From: Ornithodoros turicata
Lineage: Eukaryota; Arthropoda; Arachnida; Ixodida; Argasidae
Direction of reading: 5' to 3'
Assembly (NCBI RefSeq): GCF_037126465.1
Contig: NW_026999295.1
Span: 3,286,001-3,350,000 of the forward strand
DNA length: 64,000 bases
The translations under genes and the position numbers were made by a program. How positions within the stretch are numbered: position 1 is the stretch's first letter; every line of letters begins with the position of its first letter. The notes under the pieces are model-generated. The model had not been told where the DNA came from, did not search any database, and saw only the letters and a list, made by a program, of their open reading frames with translations. Positions 47,397 through 53,571 of this stretch are shown piece after piece.

Positions 47397-48426
47397 GAAA
47401 CCAGAGGGTGGTTTGGGGGGTGTGGAACGCTATAGAAAAGCGCATCACTTGAGCAAAAAGAAGGCTCTCGCCATTCTCAGAAAGCTGGATGCCTACACGC
47501 TCCACCATCCGGTCAGAAGAAAGTTTAATAGGAGACGCATCATCGCGCTCAAGATCAACGACGTGTGGCAAATGGACCTCGCCGATTTTTCAAAATACAA
47601 GAGATTCAACGGTGGCTACCGCTACATTCTCGTGGCAATCGATTCCCTCTCCCGCTTTCTGCGCACCCTCCCGCTAAAGACGAAGCGCCCCGCCGAAATG
47701 AAAAGGGCCATGATAAGACTTTTTCGGGGAGGTAACGTACCTACACGCATCTTTTGCGACAGAGGCGGGGAATTCTACAACAAGACCGTCAAGGAGTATC
47801 TCTCACGAAAGAAGGTACAGATGTATTCAACCTTCTCTCCAGTAATCAAAGCGTCGCAGGCAGAGCGCGTCATACGGACTTTACGCGACAGAATATTCCG
47901 TTATTTTAGAGTAACGGGAAAATACCACTTCGTTTCCGCGCTTCCCAAGATCGTGCGCGACTACAACAACACCAAACACAGGACTTTGGGCATCAGCCCG
48001 TCCGAAGTCACGCCCGAAAACGAATTGGAGCTGTTCAATAAGATAAATGGGAAGCCCGTCGTACCCTCCGTGAAAAAGAAGCTCAAACTGGGGGATAAAG
48101 TGAGGGTCCTACTTCACAGAAAAGGTTTTCATAAGAGCTCGGAAGGGAGTTGGTCGCCTCAGATTTTCACCGTCTCCCGCCTGAGAGACACCTCTCCTCC
48201 CGTCGTACACCTGGAAGATTACCGGGGTAAGGAAGTGGACGGATCTTTCTACCCGGAGGAGGTACTCGTCGTAACCCGAGACGCCAATCAGCCTTGGCCA
48301 GTAACGAAAGTGCTGAGGAAGAAGCAGGTGAACGGTCAGAGCTTCTCCTTGGTTCGCTGGTTCGGTTACGACAAAGAACACGACAGTTGGGTTCCGAGCA
48401 GCGACGTGGTCAAGATTGGGAAATGA
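47383..48426 (+). CDS. Retrovirus-like DDE integrase with chromodomain-like tail
   Basis: Polinton integrase, which would insert the linear element into host DNA and make the 6-bp duplication. The 347-aa protein (first ATG 47383; the frame can be opened earlier only from a TTG) has the RNase H-fold catalytic core: Asp65 in WQMDLADF, Asp126 in FCDRGGEF and Glu161 in ASQAERVIRTL. Then comes an IVRDYNNTKHRTLGISPSEV segment shared with retroviral integrases. The C-terminus (about 300-345) reads PVTKVLRKKQVNG...LVRWFGYDKEHDSWVPSSDV, a chromodomain-like module. All catalytic residues are present. Its stop overlaps the penton-like start at ATGATG. Confidence 0.92.
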   Translation: MEGYEKPEGGLGGVERYRKAHHLSKKKALAILRKLDAYTLHHPVRRKFNRRRIIALKINDVWQMDLADFSKYKRFNGGYRYILVAIDSLSRFLRTLPLKTKRPAEMKRAMIRLFRGGNVPTRIFCDRGGEFYNKTVKEYLSRKKVQMYSTFSPVIKASQAERVIRTLRDRIFRYFRVTGKYHFVSALPKIVRDYNNTKHRTLGISPSEVTPENELELFNKINGKPVVPSVKKKLKLGDKVRVLLHRKGFHKSSEGSWSPQIFTVSRLRDTSPPVVHLEDYRGKEVDGSFYPEEVLVVTRDANQPWPVTKVLRKKQVNGQSFSLVRWFGYDKEHDSWVPSSDVVKIGK

Positions 48427-49700
48427 TGTCGGACATCTACGTCCATCTGCTCTCGAACGCCAGCATGGATAAGTTTCCCTCGAATAAACTCAACGCCTTC
48501 ACGGTAGCTTTCGATAGTCCGCTTCAGCTCTCGAATCGGTATAAAGTCGGTCTGATGGATCTCAGCATAAGTAACGATTTTTTAAATATCGGCTACGAAA
48601 GGCAAGATGCGAAAATCGAGGTTTCTTTCGAGGATACGGTGGAAGCCGGCAGAACTTTTCGTGTCACCTCGGATCTCGAGAGGGATTTGGGAAAAGCCCT
48701 TTCGGAATTCGACGTTTCTTTCGCGTACAATAAATCGCGATACGACTTCGTCTTACCCGTGGACGTGAAAGCCGTGGAATTGGACCCTCGGCTCGCGCAA
48801 GCGCTCGACGCCTCGCTAGCGTCCCGCGAAGCAGGTCGTGCGGTGAAACCCCCCAAATTGAGCGAACGCGAAGCCACCTCCATCTTATTGGAGCACGCCG
48901 CACCCGTCGCTTTCGGCGACGTCACTCTGAATTCGGAAACCACGTCCCTACGGAACACACTCAACAAGTATTTCCAGACGCACAAGCTGGACGCCTCGCT
49001 AGAATTCGCGGATAACGTGTACTCTCTGAAAACACCGAAAGGGTTGCACGTACCGGAACCCTTTGTCAAGCTGCTACATCTCACAGCCGTCGAGGGACAC
49101 GAAGAAGAAACGCTACGCGTCTCTCTCCCCGTAGCGCGCCAATTTTCTTTCACGATCAAGACGAAAATTCCTCGATCTTTGCAAGTACATGTGCCTCCCG
49201 GCTATTATGCGACGCCGCAAGCACTTCTAAATGCGATTAATCAGCGCGTAGGCGAACGCGCGCGCTTCAGCTTCGACGGAACCGAACAGAAATGTAAAAT
49301 TCGGCTTTCCGAGGGCACCTCCACCCTAAGACTTTCCGAGTACCTGGCCGTGCTTTTGGGCTTCGAATCGCGTACCGTGTTCACGGGGGATGAGGATGCC
49401 ACGAGCTCCGTCGAGGTACTCCTGGAACCCCCGTTTCACAACATAATCGTGTACACGGATATCGTGGAACCCACGTACGTGGGGAGCGGGAAAAAACCGA
49501 TATTAAAAATACTACCCTTTTATTACGAGAAAGACAAGCACGTCGTCACCTACACGTTAGATAACATCCAGTATTTTAACCTGTCTCAATTCGAAATTCC
49601 CTCAGTGACGATCGTTCTCGCGGACGAAACGGGAAGACGTTTGCCGTTGCGGTCCAAAGGCAGAACCAATCTAACGTTGCATTTCAAATATGTACCGTAA
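48423..49700 (+). CDS. Penton-like minor capsid protein
   Basis: A 425-aa protein starting at one of two consecutive ATGs (48423 or 48426); the longer reading from a TTG at 48294 lies inside integrase and is rejected. The N-terminus (IYVHLLSNASMDKFPSNKLN, then SPLQLSNRYKVGLMDL) and the C-terminal VLLGFESRTVF ... NIIVYTDIVEP region match the remnant I gene at 3602-4651. In this family it is considered the single jelly-roll penton or vertex protein. It is longer than remnant I by about 75 residues, with an extra region about 100-200. The start overlaps integrase by four bases; the end overlaps the pX-like gene by 11. Confidence 0.75.
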   Translation: MMSDIYVHLLSNASMDKFPSNKLNAFTVAFDSPLQLSNRYKVGLMDLSISNDFLNIGYERQDAKIEVSFEDTVEAGRTFRVTSDLERDLGKALSEFDVSFAYNKSRYDFVLPVDVKAVELDPRLAQALDASLASREAGRAVKPPKLSEREATSILLEHAAPVAFGDVTLNSETTSLRNTLNKYFQTHKLDASLEFADNVYSLKTPKGLHVPEPFVKLLHLTAVEGHEEETLRVSLPVARQFSFTIKTKIPRSLQVHVPPGYYATPQALLNAINQRVGERARFSFDGTEQKCKIRLSEGTSTLRLSEYLAVLLGFESRTVFTGDEDATSSVEVLLEPPFHNIIVYTDIVEPTYVGSGKKPILKILPFYYEKDKHVVTYTLDNIQYFNLSQFEIPSVTIVLADETGRRLPLRSKGRTNLTLHFKYVP

Positions 49701-49986
49701 TTCCCCCAAAATAATTCCCGTGTACACGGGACCCCTTTTCCAACGAGGGGGCGGTGTGTTGAGCAACATATCCAAGTTTATCGTTCCCATCTGGCAGCAA
49801 ATAAAACCGATCGCCAAGAGAACGTTGAAGCGCTTGGCGCGGAATTTGGCCGATGGCGAAGGAATATCGCGTGCAGTAAAAAAGACGGCCATAGCAACGG
49901 GGAGAGACGTGCTGGATTCCATGGAGGGCTCTGGAAACAACAACAATGGGAAGAAATGGACGAGAAAGATGTCGTTTTCCCAATAA
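49690..49986 (+). CDS. pX/pVI-like small protein, C-terminally altered by a deletion
   Basis: A 98-aa protein with VYTGPLFQRGGGVLSN near the start and a basic helical stretch (IAKRTLKRLARNL, AVKKTAIATGRDVLDS). It corresponds to the 133-aa gene at 3210-3611. The relative ends in a long basic tail and is followed by the capsid start. Here the tail is missing: after GSGNNNNGKKWTRK the frame runs into capsid coding sequence and stops at 49986. The gene's 3' end therefore overlaps the truncated capsid gene by 31 bases, a sign of the deletion described under that gene. Likely a core or membrane-active virion protein; inferred. Confidence 0.6.
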   Translation: MYRNSPKIIPVYTGPLFQRGGGVLSNISKFIVPIWQQIKPIAKRTLKRLARNLADGEGISRAVKKTAIATGRDVLDSMEGSGNNNNGKKWTRKMSFSQ

Positions 49987-51002
49987 ACCACCTGTTGAGC
50001 GGCATGTTTAAGACGGTCACCGTTTATGCGAACAACAAGCTCGTCAGTTCCAACGAGTTGTACGCCTACAGGAGTATTTTGGACGTCGTGCTTCATTCCA
50101 CGCCCGCGGCTCAAGAAACAGTGCACGCGGCTGGACTTTATGTCGAGGACGACGAACATTTAAAGGACGATTACGACGTCTCGTCTCGCGGTCCGAAACA
50201 ACGTTACGAAGCGACGAAGGGTGGAAAATACTTTAACCTGGTCGGTCAGATCAATACCGACCTGTTTCAACAGCCGCGCCTGATGGTACCTGCCGTCGAA
50301 ATTCGCGTCGTTTTCCTGTTAAACAACGACGAATTTAAACTCGTATCGGTCCCCAAAGACAAGAAAACGTACAATTACGAGGTGGACATTAAAGAAATGA
50401 CGTTACACTTGAAAAAGGTGACGCTGGCACCTTCCCTGTTTTTGGAATACGAGCGGCGGCTTCAGACCACGCCGGCCATCTACGTGTTACGCGGATTGGA
50501 AACCAAGGTGCGGAGCTTGAGTGCCGGGAGCTTGGACGCTCACTTTGAAAACGTTTACCCCGAAAGGGTACCTTCCAAATTATGCGTCGCCCTGCTCGCC
50601 ACGTCCGACTTTCTCGGCGACATCCAATCGAACCCCTACAAATTCCGTCATTACGACCTGTCTCATTCGATGCTCTCCGTGGACGGCCAGCAAGTGCGAG
50701 CCGAGTACGACTTTCAGAACGACCTCGTCAAAATTCCCTACTTTAACTTCTTGCAAGAACTGGGAGAGAAACATTTCAAGTATAGCTACGAGCGATTTAA
50801 AACGAACGGGTTCCTCCTCTACTTCAACCTGGACGTGGACAAGTGTTCTTCTCCTTCGCATTTGAACGAGTGGCGAAAAGGAAACGTTCGCCTGCAATTA
50901 CGCTTCGCTAAAGCCCTTCCACACGCGGTCACCGTCCTCTTGATTTCCGAGTGTCCCAAGCTCATGTACGTCGACAAGGACCGTACGGTCACCTTCCCAT
51001 AA
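49956..51002 (+). pseudogene. Major capsid protein (double jelly-roll), N-terminally truncated
   Basis: 348 codons homologous to the major capsid gene of remnant I from its residue about 100 to the end (for example LSGMFKTVTVYANNKLVSSNELYAYRS region, RRLQTTPAIYVLRGLE, and the C-terminal AVTVLLISECPKLMYVDKDR). The family's N-terminal signature (as in DLFPVPPTNF of remnant I) and about 100 residues are absent, and no upstream frame supplies them. A deletion of a few hundred bases seems to have joined the middle of the pX-like gene to the capsid gene, near the AAC/CAA run at about 49937. The remaining frame is open, but the first jelly-roll is incomplete, so it is unlikely to build a capsid. A splicing solution was looked for and not found. 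Confidence 0.85.
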
Positions 51003-51021
51003 AAAAAAAAAAAAAAAAAAA
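51001..51021 (+). repeat. A21 homopolymer between capsid and protease
   Basis: Twenty-one consecutive A residues begin inside the capsid stop codon and end two bases before the protease ATG. It forms the whole intergenic space. Confidence 0.95.
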
Positions 51022-51022
51022 G

Positions 51023-51463
51023 ATGTACGAGAGCGACATCTTGGAACTCGTGTCCCTGAACCCCCTCGCTTCCTCCATGCTGAGAGGCATTTGCGCTTCC
51101 GACGAAGCCTTCGTTTTACGCAAACCCGGTTATTTAATCATCAATACGGAAGAGCGAAGAAGACGCGGGCAGCACTGGGTGCTCTACCTGAAAAACTACG
51201 ACGGGTCTGCCGTGTTTTTCGACAGCTACGGACTTCCCCCCATCGAAGCAAACCTTCGAAGGACTTTACCTGTAGTGGACGAGTATAACGACAAGTGTAT
51301 TCAATCGCCTTTTTCGCCTTACTGCGGGCTTTTTTGTATCTACGTAGCCACGCGCATGTCGAAACGCTACAGCTTGAAAAGTTGTGTATCCATGTTTTCC
51401 TGTAACCTCGAAGAGAATGACGAAACAATAAAACGTCTCCTCGTGAGCGAACTCGTTTCGTAA
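51023..51463 (+). CDS. Adenain-like cysteine protease
   Basis: A 146-aa maturation protease of adenovirus C5 type. Catalytic residues are visible: His51 in GQHWVLY, Asp67 in FFDSYG, Gln94 and Cys101 in SPYCGLFC. It shares its layout with the remnant I protease at 1392-1877. In virus-like Polintons it processes minor capsid and core precursors. The ATG at 51023 directly follows the A21 run and gives a start just before the conserved LxLVSLNPLASS segment. It is the last gene of the rightward block and converges with the leftward 131-aa gene. An AATAAA lies inside its 3' coding part (about 51427). Confidence 0.9.
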   Translation: MYESDILELVSLNPLASSMLRGICASDEAFVLRKPGYLIINTEERRRRGQHWVLYLKNYDGSAVFFDSYGLPPIEANLRRTLPVVDEYNDKCIQSPFSPYCGLFCIYVATRMSKRYSLKSCVSMFSCNLEENDETIKRLLVSELVS

Positions 51464-51484
51464 AAAAATAGTCTATTTATTTTT

Positions 51485-51880
51485 TCACGACATACACAAG
51501 ACCCTTGCGAGACGATCTTCCAACGTGCTGACCCGACGCTCACCGCCGTCGTCGCCGGTCTGCACCGTGACGTCGAGGGATGTGTGGAGAAGCCAGTAGC
51601 GACGGACGATAGGTCGGTTGAAACCCGCGTTGATGAGACACGGGTCGACTGTCTCTCCTCGTCTATACTTTTCCAACAGCTCGAGCTTGTAATCTACGAA
51701 ACGCTTCATTTTCTTTGCAATCTTCCCACTGACGGTGAACAGACGTAGGGGTATCGTCTTGAGAATCGAGCGAAAGTCTCCCTCGCAGCTATCGCCGTGA
51801 ATATAATCGCGTAATCGCAGCAAGTCCCGATACATTCGCGTTTGCACAAAGGTGGCAAACCTCTGCTCGGGCGTCATCAT
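51485..51880 (-). CDS. Unassigned Polinton gene C (131 aa)
   Basis: A leftward intact frame from ATG 51880, last of three leftward small genes. It is rich in Arg and Leu (MYRDLLRLRDYIHG, IPLRLFTVSGKIAKKMKRFV), with an NRPIVRRYWLLH segment and a C-terminal LEDRLARVLCMS. I do not recognise the family. A minus-strand AATAAA follows the stop (about 51478). A pyrimidine-rich acceptor-like sequence ending in CAG lies just before the ATG, so it may be the final exon of a longer spliced transcript from the cluster promoter. Confidence 0.55.
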   Translation of the reverse strand: MMTPEQRFATFVQTRMYRDLLRLRDYIHGDSCEGDFRSILKTIPLRLFTVSGKIAKKMKRFVDYKLELLEKYRRGETVDPCLINAGFNRPIVRRYWLLHTSLDVTVQTGDDGGERRVSTLEDRLARVLCMS

Positions 51881-51934
51881 GACTGAGACGGAATGAGAGT
51901 AGACAACCTTTTTTTATTTCTCGTTACACACGAA

Positions 51935-52246
51935 TTAGGCTCCAGCTTTGGTTTCGTAGCCGGGAAGGCAGCCCAAATACGGACGAAGGCTCGAGTCTAA
52001 CCAATGGTTGGGGTTTCTCGACCAGAGTCCACCGCAGCGACAGGTAGTCAGTTGATCGCCGATTCGCAAAAAGAAGGTCTTTGGAGGAGGCTTGAAGGTT
52101 AGGACCAGGGGTAGATCTCCCGTCAGTAGCCATTCGTAATCTGCAACGAAAGGAGTGTGAGAAACGCGTGTTTTTATATCTCAAACACACACGCACGTAC
52201 AATCTTCTTCAGTCACAGAGTGACACTGATGGTCCATCTTCTCCAT
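51935..52246 (-). CDS. Spliced accessory gene B with CGGLWS motif (83 aa)
   Basis: Proposed two-exon gene: exon 1 52246-52201, intron 52200-52141 (60 bases, GT-AG with a CGTTGCAG acceptor), exon 2 52140-51935. The joined frame is open, 252 bases. Exon 2 reads a cysteine motif TCRCGGLWSRNPNHWLDSS followed by LRPYLGC. This is closely related to gene A's CTNCGGLWSKEQKHW...RPFLGC, which shows that the correct frame is not the longer ORF at 51924-52202. Exon 1 lies inside the 3' exon of gene A in a different frame. Probably zinc-binding; function unknown. A minus AATAAA (about 51917) follows the stop. Confidence 0.65.
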
Positions 52247-52598
52247 CTTCCTTCAATAGTCGAAGTCCTTCGCAACGTACGTCGAACGGTACCGTCCGAC
52301 AGCCGAGAAACGGGCGAATCAATCGGTCCGTCCAATGCTTTTGCTCTGGAAAAAAATGTGAACGATTATAGAACGTATTAAAAAAAAAATAACGAGGAAG
52401 CGTACCTTTGGACCACAATCCACCGCAATTGGTGCAGAAGAAGCGGGCCCTGCCAATCTCCCGAAATATGTGAGGCGGGAAAAAACCGACTTCACGCGCA
52501 GCAAAAGTGTTGTACACTGGAAACGAAACTCTTCAAACATTTCGACGATGATGATGACGTCATGGGTATTACTTACGAGGATCTACCAAGCTGATCAT
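52209..52598 (-). CDS. Spliced accessory gene A with CGGLWS motif (89 aa)
   Basis: Proposed three-exon gene: 52598-52577, 52516-52406 and 52345-52209, with introns of 60 bases each (52576-52517, 52405-52346), both GT-AG. The joined length of 270 bases is open. It begins MISLVDP. Exon 2 ends in RARFFCTNCGGLWSK and exon 3 continues EQKHWTDRLIRPFLGC, so the motif crosses the second intron and supports it. The motif CGGLWS-x4-HW-x-D-x3-RP-x-LGC is shared with gene B, indicating tandem duplication. A TATA box lies 33-38 bases upstream of the ATG. Family unknown; perhaps a small zinc-binding regulator. Splice sites are predicted by eye. Confidence 0.65.
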
Positions 52599-52630
52599 GA
52601 TGGAATGACGATCGAACGTTCGCTTCGACA

Positions 52631-52636
52631 TTTATA
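52631..52636 (-). promoter_or_regulatory. TATA box of the leftward A/B/C cluster
   Basis: TATAAA on the minus strand, 33 bases before the gene A ATG. Upstream (higher coordinates) lies the TGACGTCA tandem array shared with the rightward polymerase gene. Confidence 0.65.
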
Positions 52637-52659
52637 GTAAAGCTTTGCCTCTCACTCTC

Positions 52660-53033
52660 TATGACGTCATTGAACGTGTTTAAACATGTTAAGACGTGTT
52701 TGAACATGTTTGGACATGGGCGGCGAAGTCGCCCCTGGACACACTCGTTCCTCTCTCACCCTCTCTATGACGTCATTGAACGTGTCTGAACATGTTTGGA
52801 CGTGTTTGGACACAGGCGACGAAGTCGTCCCTGGACACACTACTTCCTCTCTCTCTCTATGACGTCATTGAACGTGTTTGAACATGTTTAGACGTGTTTG
52901 GACGTGTTTAGACACAGGCGACGAAGTCGTCCCTGGACACACTACTTCCTCTCTCTCTCTATGACGTCATTGAACGTGTTTGAACATGTTTGAACGTGTT
53001 TGAACATGTTGTGACGTGTGTAGACACGAACCC
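52660..53033. repeat. Tandem array with TGACGTCA (CRE-like) sites
   Basis: Four imperfect units of about 92-106 bases, each beginning ATGACGTCATTGAACGTGT, then AACATGTTT/GACGTGTTT variants, a GGCGACGAAGTCG block, GGACACAC and a CT run. TGACGTCA occurs at 52662, 52768, 52860 and 52962, with a further copy at 52555 in gene A's first intron. It lies between two divergent promoters (gene A and polymerase), so it is a candidate shared enhancer bound by CREB/ATF-type factors; that binding is inferred from the motif. Confidence 0.8.
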
Positions 53034-53064
53034 CGCAATACGAAAAACGTCACGCAGTACGAAT

Positions 53065-53189
53065 TAGATTGGTGGTTAGTGCGTCGCGCCCAGTGTAGAA
53101 GGATCCTGGGTTCGAATCCCACTCTGGGTCTTCTTGTCGTCATGTACAAGTCGTCCCAGAGTGTTAGCTAGAAATTAGTGTAATGTTTT
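53065..53189 (+). ncRNA. Candidate Pol III transcript (tRNA-like head plus hairpin)
   Basis: An A-box-like TGGTTAGTGCG (53073-53083) and a perfect B-box GGTTCGAATCC (53109-53119) are spaced as in tRNA-type promoters. They are followed by a stem-loop with an 8-bp stem ACTCTGGG/CCCAGAGT (53121-53161) and inner stem CTTGT/ACAAG, then TTTT at 53186-53189 as a possible terminator. No complete tRNA cloverleaf forms because the acceptor arms do not pair. It could be a SINE relic or an element-encoded small RNA. Confidence 0.45.
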
Positions 53190-53318
53190 ATTCAACGTCG
53201 ATGGTATTATCATTGTCATATGCGACATCGCAAAAAGGCGCGAAAGACGGAAGGCGGGGTGGTCAAAGTACAGACGACACCGTCGCAATGCGGAGGAGGA
53301 GGAGAGCGGTGTAGCGAC

Positions 53319-53325
53319 TATAAAA
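53319..53325 (+). promoter_or_regulatory. TATA box of the polymerase gene
   Basis: TATAAAA in a GC-rich stretch. It is followed at 53410 by a donor-type GTAAGT, suggesting a short untranslated first exon. Confidence 0.6.
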
Positions 53326-53410
53326 GGTGCGCTGGTTCTACGACGATTGACAGGAAGCCCACGAGGGGCATCCATCCATCCACGACACGAGGCGTTTCGT
53401 GGACCAAAAT

Positions 53411-53466
53411 GTAAGTTGACCGTCTCTGCTGTGAGAGTGTATTCTATGTATGACATTGTTTTTCAG
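53411..53466 (+). other. Predicted 5' UTR intron of the polymerase gene
   Basis: GTAAGT...TTTTTCAG, 56 bases. It separates a leader exon from 53467-53572. A short upstream ORF with five consecutive CAT codons (MTLTTG...) lies in the second exon and ends before the polymerase start. Confidence 0.5.
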
Positions 53467-53571
53467 GAACCAATAGCCGCTGTCACCGCATGACACTGAC
53501 CACAGGGACTCATCCCATCCTCTCTCATCATCATCATCATCAATCTCAAGCGTTCCTCAACTGAAGGGAAA

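Noticed and set aside
48294..48422. N-terminal extension of the penton-like gene
   Set aside because: Starts at a TTG within the integrase coding sequence and encodes integrase-frame shadow; homology begins at 48423/48426.
51924..52202. 92-codon minus ORF
   Set aside because: It reads gene B exon 2 in the wrong frame; the frame with the CGGLWS motif is the one shared with gene A.
52209..52517. 102-codon minus ORF covering gene A
   Set aside because: It runs through the predicted intron 52405-52346 (PRYFFFNTF... is intron-derived). The spliced frame is preferred.
52660..53033. CRISPR array
   Set aside because: The repeats are long, adjacent, imperfect, with no unique spacers, and the context is a eukaryotic mobile element.
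53061..53135. Functional tRNA gene
   Set aside because: The acceptor arms do not pair; kept only as a possible Pol III transcript.
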